Assembly: GCF_900091725.1 (NCBI RefSeq)
Contig: NZ_FMBW01000039.1
Location: forward strand, 124,001-188,000
DNA: 64,000 nt
Origin: Streptomyces sp. DvalAA-43
Lineage (GTDB): Bacteria > Actinomycetota > Actinomycetes > Streptomycetales > Streptomycetaceae
Direction of reading: 5' to 3'
The position numbers and the translations under genes are program-made. How positions within the stretch are numbered: the first letter of the stretch is position 1; every line of letters begins with the position of its first letter. Below, one piece after another: positions 1-9,019 of the stretch. A model generated the notes under the pieces. It made no database searches. It had not been told where the DNA came from and worked only from the letters and a program-made list of their open reading frames with translations.

Positions 1-497
1 GCCAGCCATACGCTCGGCGGATCGTTGGGGACGACGACCCGCCAGGGCTGCTCCGGGTCGTACTCGACGACGGCCCTGGAGCGGTGCGTCAGCCCCTGCA
101 CATCGAGCGGGTGACAGACCTGGATCCGGTATGCGGGGAGCTCGTCGGGCATCACGGTCAGGTCGAAGGCGAACACGGAGTTCACCGACCGTCCGTCGAG
201 GACCGGCCGGCCGGTCTTCTTGTCGACGGTCCGCACCCCGTTGACCACGGCGGGCGCGAAGGCCCGCGGCCCGCCGGAGCGCAGCCCCGTCATCACCATG
301 CTCGTCCGCATCGGCTCGGCCGCATCGCCGAGGACCGTCAGGACCAGGGCCGTTGCGGGGATGCCGGTGATCAGCAGCCAGCGGGGGCCGTCGACGGCGC
401 CCTGGACCAGCGCGGCGAAGGCGAGTCCGATGAGGAGGGCGGCCACCAGTCTGAACGCGTTGAAGAGCCTGCGCAGGGACGATGTCGTTGCGTTCAT
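1..497 (-). CDS. Membrane protein, 3' end beyond the window
   Basis: The reverse strand reads from an ATG at 497 (MNATTSSLRRLFNAF) without a stop to the window edge, about 165 codons with strong third-position GC. Two hydrophobic stretches lie near residues 15-30 and 38-55. A soluble part follows, containing FAFDLTVMPDELPAYRIQV and, near the edge, a conserved-looking VEYDPEQPWRVVV. The start overlaps the stop of the upstream gene (ATGA), so the two are probably translated together. The family is not recognised; the tail resembles DUF3592-like soluble domains. The gene is cut by the window, so its length is unknown. Confidence 0.75.
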   Translation of the reverse strand, partial: MNATTSSLRRLFNAFRLVAALLIGLAFAALVQGAVDGPRWLLITGIPATALVLTVLGDAAEPMRTSMVMTGLRSGGPRAFAPAVVNGVRTVDKKTGRPVLDGRSVNSVFAFDLTVMPDELPAYRIQVCHPLDVQGLTHRSRAVVEYDPEQPWRVVVPNDPPSVWL

Positions 498-1237
498 GAG
501 ATGCGCAGCAGCTTTCGGTGGGGAACCGCGACCCGGGTGAGAGCGGGATCGTCGGGGCGGTCGGGGTCGTACACGGCGAGGACGTCCCGCTTGAGGGCGA
601 CGCGTTCCACGACGGTCGGGACCTCGTGGCGCACCCCGGCCTCGTCGTCGAACACCACGGTGACCTCACCGTACTTACGGCCGGCCGACCGCCAGCCCTC
701 CAGCACCGCGTGGGCCGTGGTGTAGCGGCGCGACAGCCTGCGCAGTCCCGCGGTACGCCGCAGGCTCACCGCCGCGCCCCACCAGGCGGCGAGGCAGCCC
801 ACGCCCGCGGCGGACCACAGGAAGGTGAGCCACTGGGAGACGGCGAAATCGCCCAGCGGAAGGAAGATGTGGAAGCTGGTGACGGTGGACCGCTCGACCT
901 GTCCCTCCGCCAGCGCGTCGTACCAGCCGGCCGCGGCCGCGACGGCGGAGAGTGCGATCATCGCGCCGGGCGCGGCCCGGTGCAGGTACCGGGCGCTGAG
1001 CACACCGAGGGCGGCCGCGAAGGCCACGCCGAGCATCGGGGACATGGACGCGAGCTGGTCGCTGGCACAGCCCCCGGCCATGTCGCAGGACCACTGCACA
1101 CCGGCCGCCTCGTGGCTGGAGATGTACCACATCATCCAGACCTGCCACACCATCAGTGCGCAGGCGATGACTCGCATCGCCTGCGCATAGGCCTTCTGCC
1201 GCACTGTCCGCCCTCGTCCTCGCCACATCACGGGCAT
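494..1237 (-). CDS. Predicted four-TM membrane protein of unknown function
   Basis: The protein has about 247 residues if it starts at the ATG at 1237. Alternatives are ATG 1228 or a GTG at 1291, and none has a convincing ribosome site. Four hydrophobic segments can be seen: around CALMVWQVWMMWYIS, MLGVAFAAALGVLSA, MIALSAVAAAAGW and WLTFLWSAAGVGCLAAWW. A C-terminal soluble domain of about 90 residues contains VTVVFDDEAGVRHEVPT and AVYDPDRPDDPAL, as in DUF3592-like proteins. It overlaps the next gene by 4 bp, and both proteins have the same layout of membrane segments then a soluble tail, so they may be related or act together. No function can be assigned. Confidence 0.7.
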   Translation of the reverse strand: MPVMWRGRGRTVRQKAYAQAMRVIACALMVWQVWMMWYISSHEAAGVQWSCDMAGGCASDQLASMSPMLGVAFAAALGVLSARYLHRAAPGAMIALSAVAAAAGWYDALAEGQVERSTVTSFHIFLPLGDFAVSQWLTFLWSAAGVGCLAAWWGAAVSLRRTAGLRRLSRRYTTAHAVLEGWRSAGRKYGEVTVVFDDEAGVRHEVPTVVERVALKRDVLAVYDPDRPDDPALTRVAVPHRKLLRIS

Positions 1238-1318
1238 TGACGTGCCCCGGTGGACGATATACGTGCTGTCCACACCCTGTCCGTGATCCACACCACGCCG
1301 GCCGGAGTGCGGCAGCGC

Positions 1319-2293
1319 TCAGACCGCCCTGTTCAGGGCCTTCGGCACCCAGCGGAGCTGGGCGGCCTCCTGGAACATGGCACCGCCCTCGTGCCCGTTG
1401 AACGGGTAGACCTCGATCTCCTTCTCGCCCGGGTACGCGTTGTGGGCGGCGAAGACCGTGGACGGCGGGCAGACCTGGTCCATCAGGGCGACGGAGAAGA
1501 GCGCGGGGGCGCTGCCCCGGGCGGCGAAGGACACCCCGTCGAAGTACGACAGGGTGCGCAGCACGGTCTCCTCCTTGCCGCGGTGCATCTTGAGGTAGCG
1601 GGCTATCTCCGCGTACGGGTTGGAGTCGGTGAGGGTGACGGCCCGTCCGAAGTGGCACAGGAACGGGACGTCGGCGGCTATGGCGGCCAGGTCGGGGACG
1701 AGTGCGCCGACCGCGAGGGCGATGCCGCCGCCCTGGCTGCCGCCGAGTGCGACGGTGCGGGCGGGGTCGGCGAGCGGATGGGAGCGGGCCGCTTCCACGG
1801 CGCGTACCGCATCGGCGTGGACCCGGCGGTAGAAGTAGCTCTCCGGGTCCTCGATGCCCCGGGTCATGAAGCCCGCGAGGGAGGGGCCCGAGCCGACCGG
1901 GTCGGGGGTGTCGCCGACGTTGCCGCCGCTGCCCTGGCCGCGTACGTCCATGATGAAGTGGGCGAAGCCGGCCAGCGGCCACATGCCCCAGCAGTGCGGC
2001 AGGCTGCGGCCTCCGTTGTAGCCGTGGAACTGGACGACGAGCGGGAGCGGGCCCTCGGCGTCCGCGGGGGCGCTGAACCAGCCCTTGATCGGGTGGCCGC
2101 CGAAACCGGCGAATGTGACGTCCCAGGTGCGCATGCCGGTCAGTCCGGTCTCGACGGGTTCGAAGGAGACCGCGGGGTCGTGGGCACGGGTCTCGGCGAG
2201 GGTCTTCGCCCAGAACGCGTCGAAGTCGTCCGGCTCGTCGATCTGCGGCCGGTAGGCGCGGAGTTCGGGCAGCGGCATGTCGAACAGAGCCAT
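1319..2293 (-). CDS. Acetyl xylan esterase / cephalosporin-C deacetylase family (CE7)
   Basis: This 324-residue alpha/beta hydrolase matches the size of CE7 esterases, which remove acetyl groups from xylo-oligosaccharides and similar substrates. The nucleophile motif GGSQGG places the catalytic Ser at residue 186. The family signature RGQG is at 118-121, and the C-terminal DQVCPP and NGHEGG carry the expected Asp and His. No signal peptide is visible, so it probably acts in the cytoplasm on imported, still-acetylated sugars. A GAGGAG ribosome site precedes the ATG. It is the last gene of the carbohydrate run that begins with the binding protein at 8789. A strong hairpin separates it from the glycoside hydrolase gene upstream. 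Confidence 0.88.
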   Translation of the reverse strand: MALFDMPLPELRAYRPQIDEPDDFDAFWAKTLAETRAHDPAVSFEPVETGLTGMRTWDVTFAGFGGHPIKGWFSAPADAEGPLPLVVQFHGYNGGRSLPHCWGMWPLAGFAHFIMDVRGQGSGGNVGDTPDPVGSGPSLAGFMTRGIEDPESYFYRRVHADAVRAVEAARSHPLADPARTVALGGSQGGGIALAVGALVPDLAAIAADVPFLCHFGRAVTLTDSNPYAEIARYLKMHRGKEETVLRTLSYFDGVSFAARGSAPALFSVALMDQVCPPSTVFAAHNAYPGEKEIEVYPFNGHEGGAMFQEAAQLRWVPKALNRAV

Positions 2294-2355
2294 GGGCTGG
2301 TCTCCTCACGGTGGGATTGCGAACAGTGTGCCGTGCGGTGGCACGGCATGGAGCG

Positions 2356-2391
2356 GCGGGGCCGGGTGCTGTCAGGTGCACCCGGCCCCGC
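2356..2391 (-). terminator. Hairpin terminator after the 931-residue hydrolase gene
   Basis: A perfect 14-bp stem (left arm 2356-2369, right arm 2378-2391) encloses an 8-nt loop. It lies 16 bp past the stop of the gene ending at 2407 and before the esterase gene. There is no T-run, as is usual in Streptomyces. Because both flanking genes run leftward, it may lower expression of the esterase relative to the hydrolase. Confidence 0.7.
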
Positions 2392-2406
2392 CCGTCATGG
2401 GGTGGT

Positions 2407-5202
2407 TCAGTCGGTCAGCTGGACGGCCCGCAGACCGGCGGCGCTCTTGGAGTTGTTGGCGATGGAGGCGCCCCACTCCGACCAGCCGCGCGCCCGGCCG
2501 TCGTTGTCGCTGTCGTTGACGACGAAGCCGAGTCCGATGGATTCGGTGGGCTTGCCGGTCAGACCGAGCGAGGCCCACGGCACCGTCACCGTGTAGTGGG
2601 TGGTGGTGCCGTCACGGGTGATCCGGGCGGTGGCGCCCGGGGTCGGGCCGGCGTACTGGCCGGACGGTGCCCGCCAGGTGTAGACCTGCGGCTTGCCGCC
2701 CACGAGCGAGGCACCGAACTCGACGTACTGCTTGCTGCGGCCCGGCACCTGGGGGGTGACGGCGAACTGGATGCTGTCGCCCTGCCACATGTTCTCGGCG
2801 GTGGTGGCGGGCTGCGCCAGCACGTTGTCGGTGATCGCGCCCTTGAGCACGAGTCCGGCGTCGCTGTACTGGGGGCGGACGGTGCCGGAGAGGTCGGCCG
2901 CGCCGTTGTAGCCGCCCGTGTACTTCACCGAACCGTCGCCGATGACGTCGATGGGGGTGGTGGTGTCGGTGTCGGCCGGCTGGACGGCGCCCCAGCCGTT
3001 CCAGACGCCCACGGCGGTCCTGGCCCCGTCGGGGGTGTTGACGTAGGCGGCCGTCCAGTAGCGCTTCCACTGCTTGATGTTGCGGGCGTCCACGGTGTAC
3101 GAGGCACTGGCTCCGGGGCCGACCTTGATCGGGCCGTCGATGGTGCCCCGGTCCAGGTAGGTGGTGCCCTCGTTCACCTGCCAGTCCAGCTTGGTGAGTT
3201 CGAGCGGGCCGCGGACGCGATTGTTGGTGACGGTGACCTTCAGCGCGGCGGCGAACGGGGCCGCCTTCCTCACCACCGGGTCGAAGGTGACCTGGGTCGG
3301 CGGCAGCACCTCGGTGTCGGAGGTGAGGCGGGCGAGGTTCAGCGGCCCGAGTCCGACCGTGCCGCTGACCGTGCGCGGGCCGGTGAGGGCCGAGGTGGGC
3401 AGTTGGACGGTCTGCCGGACGACCTTGCCGGGCCGGGCGGTCACCCGGTACTTCTCCCCGGCGATCTTGAAGTCGTAGCGCAGCGGCAGCGGCGTCCGGT
3501 CCTTGGTGCCGTCCACCTGGAGCACCGCGTCGACGGTCTCCTCGGTGTTGGAGTGCTGCGGCAGCCGGAGGGAGAACACGGGGCCGCTGACGGTCTTGAC
3601 CGCGTTCACCGCGCCCTTGACGTACAGCACCTTGCCGTCGATGCCGAGCTGTACCTTGCCGCCGACCGGGAGGTACGTCTTCTCGTGGCCCAGCTGGTCG
3701 GTGACGGTGACCGGGCCGCCGGCCGACAGCTCGGCCGTGCCCGGAGTCGCGGCGGTGGTGTAGAGCGCCCGGACGGTGTTGCTCCCGGTGCCGAAACGGT
3801 ACGAGCGGACGTCGGCGGAACCGGCGTCGTCACGGCCCGCGTAGGCGCGGCCCGCGAGCTGCCGGATCAGTACGCCCTCGGTGACCACGGACGGCTTGGG
3901 CTGCCAGGCCTTGACCTCCGCGGTGGGGCGCTTGAAGGCGCCGAAGTTGTGTTCCTTGTTGGTGGCGTCGGTGCCGTCGTTGGTGAGGTCGTACCAGTAG
4001 TAGCGGCTGACACCCGAGGCGAACGAGAAGATCTGCGCACGCGGCACGTACGTGGCCTGCTCGGCGGGGGTGACGCCGTCGCTGTGGGTCGGGTAGCCGT
4101 TCTCGGTGATCCAGAGCGGGATGTCCTTGCCGCCCGCCGCGTCCAGGTCGGCACGTACCTGCGGCAGCGTCGACAGCGCGGTCTCGGGCGGGTTCGGGTA
4201 GCCGTACTGGTGCACGCTGAGCGCGTCCAGGTACTTCAGGCCGCCGATCGCGTACAGCCGCTTCAGCCAGTCGGTCTGGAGGCCGGCCAGGCCGCCGCCG
4301 ACGACGGTGGCGTCCGGGACCTTGGCGTGCACCTTGCCGTAGCTGGCCTGGAGCAGCTTGAGGTAGCAGTCGGCGGTGATGCCGCAGGTGCCGTTGTTGA
4401 AGCCGGTCGAGTTGTACTCGTTGTAGATCTCGATTTCCTTGGAGGACTGCTGGTACTTCTCCACGGCGGCGGCCGTGAACTTTCCGTAGGCCTCCAGCGC
4501 CGCGTCGGAGGCCGGTGTCCGGTGGCCGTCGTAGTTGGGGTTCCGGTAGCCGGAGATGGGCAGTGCGGTCAGCCCCTGCGACTTGGCGTACGGGATGTGC
4601 TGGTCGGTGGAGTAGCTGCTCCAGGAGTACGCGCCGGGGGTCTTCTCGATGGCGCCCCAGTTGATGTCGGAGCGGACCCCGTGCATGCCCATCAGCTTGA
4701 CCGAGCGCAGCAGCTTCTGGTCGTCGCCGTCGTTCCACCCGTAGTGGATGCCGGTGCCGAAGCGGGTGTCCTGCTGTTCCTTGCCGGTCAGCGCGGTCAG
4801 CACACCGAAGTTGGCGGTGCGGGTGGTGGCACCGGCGGTGGCCGTGAGCGTGTAGTAGCCGCTGCCGAGCGCGGTGACGTCGACGGTGGCCGTGCCGCCC
4901 GAGACCGGTGCGGTGCCCGACGCGACGGTCAGGCCCTGGTCGTCGACGGCCTTCCAGGCCACCGATGCCTCGTCGGAGGCGAGGGTGATCTTCGCCTGTC
5001 CCTTGACGAAGATCAGGTCGGGCGAGGTGACGGTGAGTGCTCCGGCGGCGTGGGCGGCCGGGGCCGTGCCGGGCAGCGGTGCCACCACCAGCAGGCAGCC
5101 GAGCAGGGCGGCCGCACCGCCCCATGCGGCGGACCGTCTCGGGCGATCCATTACTCTGGCTGGAACCAGAGGACCTGGCCGGATCATGCCGTTCTGTTCC
5201 AT
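2407..5202 (-). CDS. Secreted clan-A-like glycoside hydrolase with C-terminal CBM9-like domain
   Basis: This is a 931-residue exported protein. A basic N-terminus with a hydrophobic core at about 27-45 and a cut after AAHA (near 52) form the signal peptide. Residues 55-140 look like a beta-sandwich. Residues 145-430 look like a (beta/alpha)8 barrel, with YNEYN (Glu262) and ITENG (Glu367) spaced as acid/base and nucleophile of clan GH-A. More beta-rich modules follow. The last 190 residues (DLSGTVRPQYSDAG, SIQFAVTP, NDSDNDGRARGWSEWG) resemble the CBM9/DOMON-like fold. The start at 5202 has a GAGAGGAAG ribosome site; ATG 5151 is an alternative. It probably cuts an extracellular polysaccharide whose products enter through the adjacent ABC importer. 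The exact GH family and substrate are not known. Confidence 0.8.
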   Translation of the reverse strand: MEQNGMIRPGPLVPARVMDRPRRSAAWGGAAALLGCLLVVAPLPGTAPAAHAAGALTVTSPDLIFVKGQAKITLASDEASVAWKAVDDQGLTVASGTAPVSGGTATVDVTALGSGYYTLTATAGATTRTANFGVLTALTGKEQQDTRFGTGIHYGWNDGDDQKLLRSVKLMGMHGVRSDINWGAIEKTPGAYSWSSYSTDQHIPYAKSQGLTALPISGYRNPNYDGHRTPASDAALEAYGKFTAAAVEKYQQSSKEIEIYNEYNSTGFNNGTCGITADCYLKLLQASYGKVHAKVPDATVVGGGLAGLQTDWLKRLYAIGGLKYLDALSVHQYGYPNPPETALSTLPQVRADLDAAGGKDIPLWITENGYPTHSDGVTPAEQATYVPRAQIFSFASGVSRYYWYDLTNDGTDATNKEHNFGAFKRPTAEVKAWQPKPSVVTEGVLIRQLAGRAYAGRDDAGSADVRSYRFGTGSNTVRALYTTAATPGTAELSAGGPVTVTDQLGHEKTYLPVGGKVQLGIDGKVLYVKGAVNAVKTVSGPVFSLRLPQHSNTEETVDAVLQVDGTKDRTPLPLRYDFKIAGEKYRVTARPGKVVRQTVQLPTSALTGPRTVSGTVGLGPLNLARLTSDTEVLPPTQVTFDPVVRKAAPFAAALKVTVTNNRVRGPLELTKLDWQVNEGTTYLDRGTIDGPIKVGPGASASYTVDARNIKQWKRYWTAAYVNTPDGARTAVGVWNGWGAVQPADTDTTTPIDVIGDGSVKYTGGYNGAADLSGTVRPQYSDAGLVLKGAITDNVLAQPATTAENMWQGDSIQFAVTPQVPGRSKQYVEFGASLVGGKPQVYTWRAPSGQYAGPTPGATARITRDGTTTHYTVTVPWASLGLTGKPTESIGLGFVVNDSDNDGRARGWSEWGASIANNSKSAAGLRAVQLTD

Positions 5203-5371
5203 CGAGGCTTCCTCTCGATCGGATCGGCGCGGTGCGTATGGGTGGTTCCCGGGTGGAGGTGTGCTCCGTCGGCTGTACCCCGGCGGAGCACACCGGTCCG
5301 TGTGCCGTCGGCGCGCACCGCTGCCGCCGTCGGCCGACGCGGACGGGTCCGCGCCGGTGCCCGGGTGGTCC

Positions 5372-6298
5372 TCATCCCTTGAGGCCGGTGAAGCCTCCCC
5401 CGCCGCGTACGATCTGCCGCTGGAAGATCAGGAACAGCACGACCGGGGGCAGGATGGCGAGCAGCATCCCGGCGATGAGCAGCGACTGTTCCGCCGTTTC
5501 CGCGAGGCGCGGCAGTGCGGCGGAGATGGGCTGCTTCTCGGTGTCCGGAATGACGATCAGCGGCCAGAGGAAGTCCTTCCAGGAGTTCATGACCGTCAGC
5601 AGGGTCACCACCGCGAGGATCGGCCGCGACATGGGCAGCACGATCCGGCGGAAGATGATGAACGGCCCCGCGCCGTCGACCTTGGCGGCCTCGAAGAGTT
5701 CACGCGGGATGCCGTCGAAGAACTTCATCACGATCAGTACGGTGAAGGCGCTGGCGGCGTGCGGCAGCCAGACGCCCCACGGGCTGTTGGCGAGCGAGAT
5801 GCCGAGGCCGGGCAGGTCGAGCACGGTGAGGTAGAGCGCCACCAGCGAGATGGAGCCGGGGATGAAGAGGGTGGCGAGCACCATCCACCGCACGGGCGTG
5901 GCCCACTTGGGGCGCAGCACGGACAGGACGTAGCCGCCGGTGGTGGCGACGACGAGGTGGGCGACGACCGAGCCGGTGACCAGGACCACGGTGTTCCAGA
6001 GGTACTGGCCGACCTGGAGTTCGCTCCAGGCGCGGGAGAGGTTGTCCCATTGGGCGTGGTCGGGCCAGAGCGCCAGCGGATCGCGCAGCAGCTCCTGGGT
6101 CGGTGAGACGGCGCCCTTGAACGTCCAGTAGAGGGGCGCCGCCCCGAAGGCGAGCAGCAGCAGGAGCGAGAGGGTCTGTACGGAGCGGAGCGAGTACCGT
6201 ACGGAGGTCCGCCGCCGGTCGGCACCGGAGATGAGCCCGCGTCCGCTCTCCTCGCGGCGGTTCCTGCGGCGGGTGCGAAGGGGGATCTGTACGGCCAT
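5372..6298 (-). CDS. Sugar ABC transporter permease, MalG/CUT1 type
   Basis: This 308-residue inner-membrane permease has six predicted membrane helices. It carries the EAA loop that contacts the ATPase (ELFEAAKVDGAGPFIIFRRIVLP, interrupted here only by its own length limit: EAAKVDGAG then FRRIVLP). Its ATG at 6298 shares one base with the upstream stop (TGATG), so translation is coupled to the partner permease. The C-terminus QRQIVRGGGGFTGLKG is typical of MalG-type proteins. No ATPase gene lies nearby; in Streptomyces one MsiK-type ATPase commonly serves many such importers, so that is the likely partner. Confidence 0.93.
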   Translation of the reverse strand: MAVQIPLRTRRRNRREESGRGLISGADRRRTSVRYSLRSVQTLSLLLLLAFGAAPLYWTFKGAVSPTQELLRDPLALWPDHAQWDNLSRAWSELQVGQYLWNTVVLVTGSVVAHLVVATTGGYVLSVLRPKWATPVRWMVLATLFIPGSISLVALYLTVLDLPGLGISLANSPWGVWLPHAASAFTVLIVMKFFDGIPRELFEAAKVDGAGPFIIFRRIVLPMSRPILAVVTLLTVMNSWKDFLWPLIVIPDTEKQPISAALPRLAETAEQSLLIAGMLLAILPPVVLFLIFQRQIVRGGGGFTGLKG

Positions 6299-7329
6299 CA
6301 GTTGCTCCAGCTCCTCGTCGCCCGCAGATAGATCGCCGAGAGCACGCCGAGCACGAGGGCCAGCATGACGCTGAGCGCGGTCGCGGCTCCGAAGTCGCCG
6401 TTCTGGAAGGCGTAGTTGTAGATCAGCATCAGGACGGTGAGCGTGGAGTCCTCCGGGCCTCCGTCCGTCATCACGAAGGGTTCGGTGAAGATCTGCAGGG
6501 TGCCGATGATCTGGAGCAGCAGCATGATCAGGATGACCCCGCGCAGCGACGGCAGGGTGATGTGCCAGACCCGGCGCCAGATGCCCGCGGCGTCGATCTC
6601 GGCGGCCTCGTACAGCTCGGTCGGTACGGAGCCGAGCGCCGCCAGGTAGATGATCACCGTGGAGCCGAACCCGGCCCAGGTGGCCTCCAGGACGATCGAC
6701 AGCATCGCGGTGTCGGTCGACTGCAACCAGGGGTAGGGGCCGAGGCCCACATGGGCCAGCAGCTGGTTGAACAGACCGGCGTCCGGGTCGTAGAACACCT
6801 TCCACAACAGGACGGAGACGACCGGCGGGATCGCCACCGGAAGGTAGGCGAGAATGCGGAACAGTGTGCCGCCGCGCCGCAGTTCGGAGATGAGCACCGC
6901 GAGGAAGAGCGGCACCGGGAAGCCGATCACCAGGGCGAGCACGGCGAACAGCCCGGTGTTCTTCACGGCCTTCCACAGCAGCGGGTCGTCGAGCACATGG
7001 CGGAAGTTGTCCAGCCCCACCCAGCTGGCGGGGTCGACCAGATTGGTCTGCTGGAAGCTGAGCTGCACGCTCTGGACGATCGGCCACCACGAGAAGTAGG
7101 CGAAGCACAGCACCATCGGCAGACCGAACAGGATGGTGGTGACACCTCCTTGCCTGGCCCAGCGGACGAAGCGTTCCACCGGGCCGCCGCGATGCGGGGA
7201 GGCGGTGCGCGGCGGCCCGTCGGGGGTCCGCGGCCGGGCGGCGGACGGGTCGGCGGAACGCTGTTTCCTCGTCCGGTCCTTCTGGGTGCGGTTCCCGGCG
7301 GGCGCCGCAGGCGCTTGTGACCTGCTCAT
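6298..7329 (-). CDS. Sugar ABC transporter permease, MalF/CUT1 type
   Basis: A 343-residue membrane protein starting at ATG 7329, preceded by a GAGGAG ribosome site 6 nt away. The N-terminal 60 residues are polar and disordered-looking (RTQKDRTRKQRSADPSAARP). Six membrane helices and the EAA motif (ELYEAAEIDAAGIWRRVWHITLP region) follow. It pairs with the permease that starts inside its stop codon to form the channel of a carbohydrate importer. An upstream in-frame start at 7383 would add 18 residues but has no better ribosome site. Specificity cannot be read from the permease. Confidence 0.93.
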   Translation of the reverse strand: MSRSQAPAAPAGNRTQKDRTRKQRSADPSAARPRTPDGPPRTASPHRGGPVERFVRWARQGGVTTILFGLPMVLCFAYFSWWPIVQSVQLSFQQTNLVDPASWVGLDNFRHVLDDPLLWKAVKNTGLFAVLALVIGFPVPLFLAVLISELRRGGTLFRILAYLPVAIPPVVSVLLWKVFYDPDAGLFNQLLAHVGLGPYPWLQSTDTAMLSIVLEATWAGFGSTVIIYLAALGSVPTELYEAAEIDAAGIWRRVWHITLPSLRGVILIMLLLQIIGTLQIFTEPFVMTDGGPEDSTLTVLMLIYNYAFQNGDFGAATALSVMLALVLGVLSAIYLRATRSWSN

Positions 7330-7406
7330 TGACGTCTCCTCGCCTCTCCTCGTGCTGTGCTCACTGCCTGATGTGCCGGACACGCTCCGGCTGCCGGGAG
7401 GTGGTT

Positions 7407-8789
7407 CTAGTTCTGCGCCCGCTCCACCTGGGACTTGACCTGCGCCGCGGCCTTCCTCAGCTGCTCCGCCGGGTCGGCGTCCTGGCGCGTCAGCACGGCC
7501 TGCACGGCGCTGTCGAGGGCCTTGTAGACGTTCTGCGCCTCGACGGGCGGCTCGATGCGCAGCTCGTAGTCGCCGAGCGACTCGGTGTACGGGGCGAAGT
7601 GCCCGACCGGCACATTGGCCTGCTTGTTGACGGCGGTGTCGACCGGGTCGGCGATGACCGGCTTGTAGAACGGCACGGACGGCACGCCGACGACGGAGCC
7701 GTCCTTCTTCCTGGCCACCGCGTCCTTCTCGGCGAGCGCGACGTCGTACTTGACGGAGAGGTAGTAGAAGTCGATGAACTTCGCCGCGGCCTCGCGCTGC
7801 CGGGCGGTGGCCCTGGGGCTGATCACCGCGATGGTGCCGCCGGCCAGGGTCCGCTTGTCTCCGCCGTCGACGGGCATGGCGCCGAGGCCGATGGTCTTGG
7901 GGTCACCCTTGTACTGCTGGATGTAGTGGCCGACCATGCTCGGTCCGGCGATCGTCATGCCGATCTTCCCGGCGGAGAAGTCCTTCTCCATGTCGGTGAT
8001 GTTGCGCAGCTGGTTCTTGCCCATCGAGTCGTCCGTCCAGCGCATGTCCTTCAGCGCCTTCAGCGACTTCTCCGCACCGCTGCCGGCCTGGTCGAAGGTG
8101 TTGGCCCACTTGCCGCCGGACTCCTCCTGCATGCTGTCGCCGAAGGAGTACGCCATCGCGGTGAGCATCCAGCCGCCGGCGTTCTCCTTGGTCATCTGGG
8201 CGTATCCGGTGGCATCGGTCTTCTCGGAGATCGCCCTGGCCGCCGAACGGACCTCGGGCCAGGTGGTCGGTGGCTTGTCCGGGTCGAGTCCGGCCTTCTC
8301 GAACAGATCGCGGTTGTAGACGAGGCCGAGGGCGTACTCCTCGGTGGGGATGCCGTAGAGCTTGCCGTCCGTGCCCTTCGCGGCCCCGAGCGCGACGTCG
8401 TTGAAGTCCTCGTGGTGCTTCAGCGCCTTGAAGTCCTGGGTGAGGTCGGCGATCTGGCGGCGCTTGATCAGGCCCGACATCTCGGTGAGCGGCACCCGTA
8501 CGATCGTCTCCAGGCTGCCGCCGCCCACCTTGGTCTGGAAGCTCTGCTGGTCGTACTGGTACTCGTTCGTCCTGATCTTGATCTTGGGGTTCGCCTTCTC
8601 GAACTCCGCCACCCGCGCCTCGAACGTCTTGAGCGCTGCCGCGTTGGTGGCGGGCGGGCGCCCGGAGACGGTGATCGTCACCGTGCCGTCGGCGGCCGTG
8701 TCGCTGCCGGAACCGGAACACGAGGCAAGCACGCTGACGAGCGCACCCGCGGTGACGCCGGTCAGGGCGATGCGCAGGGAGGGTCTCAT
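7407..8789 (-). CDS. Sugar ABC transporter substrate-binding lipoprotein
   Basis: The protein has 460 residues from ATG 8789, chosen because GGAG lies 6 nt upstream; the earlier in-frame ATG at 8801 has none. MRPSLRIALTG begins a lipoprotein signal with lipobox LASC, giving a membrane-anchored Cys near residue 23. The mature part is a type I family extracellular solute-binding protein (YQYDQQSFQTKVGGG, PTEEYALGLVYNRDLFE, GKIGMTIAGPSM). It is the first gene of the importer operon. A perfect LacI-type operator lies 31 bp upstream, so transcription is probably induced by the sugar it delivers. Confidence 0.92.
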   Translation of the reverse strand: MRPSLRIALTGVTAGALVSVLASCSGSGSDTAADGTVTITVSGRPPATNAAALKTFEARVAEFEKANPKIKIRTNEYQYDQQSFQTKVGGGSLETIVRVPLTEMSGLIKRRQIADLTQDFKALKHHEDFNDVALGAAKGTDGKLYGIPTEEYALGLVYNRDLFEKAGLDPDKPPTTWPEVRSAARAISEKTDATGYAQMTKENAGGWMLTAMAYSFGDSMQEESGGKWANTFDQAGSGAEKSLKALKDMRWTDDSMGKNQLRNITDMEKDFSAGKIGMTIAGPSMVGHYIQQYKGDPKTIGLGAMPVDGGDKRTLAGGTIAVISPRATARQREAAAKFIDFYYLSVKYDVALAEKDAVARKKDGSVVGVPSVPFYKPVIADPVDTAVNKQANVPVGHFAPYTESLGDYELRIEPPVEAQNVYKALDSAVQAVLTRQDADPAEQLRKAAAQVKSQVERAQN

Positions 8790-8819
8790 CGGGGACTCCA
8801 TTCAAGGACGGACCGGAAA

Positions 8820-8845
8820 CCGGCTGGAAAGCGTTTTCCAGCCGG
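8820..8845. promoter_or_regulatory. LacI-family operator next to the importer operon
   Basis: An 11-bp perfect inverted repeat (CCGGCTGGAAA at 8820-8830 and its complement at 8835-8845) surrounds GCGT. The core TGGAAAGCGTTTTCCA closely follows the consensus bound by LacI/CcpA-type repressors. It is about 31 bp upstream of the binding-protein start, a position suited to repression. No LacI gene is present in the window. Confidence 0.75.
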
Positions 8846-8954
8846 GGTCACCTTGCACCGCCCGATATCTCCGCGTCAATGGGTTGGCGCCGGGCTTCTG
8901 ACCGGGAGTCCACCACATGCCCCTTGCCGCAGCGTTGACGTCGGCTTAGCCTCT

Positions 8955-8967
8955 GGAAAACGTTTCC
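8955..8967. promoter_or_regulatory. Second LacI-type operator next to the divergent gene
   Basis: GGAAAACGTTTCC is a 13-bp palindrome 53 bp upstream of the GTG at 9020. It shares the GGAAA...TTTCC arms with the operator at 8820-8845. The pair covers both directions of the divergent promoter, so one regulator probably controls both the importer operon and the 603-residue protein. Confidence 0.65.
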
Positions 8968-9019
8968 CAAGCATTGCCGGAGATCGTCGGACCGACGATC
9001 ACGAGCTGGAGGACATCCC

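Noticed and set aside
84..725. Long rightward frame at the left edge
   Set aside because: It is antisense to two coupled leftward membrane-protein genes, and its product is low-complexity.
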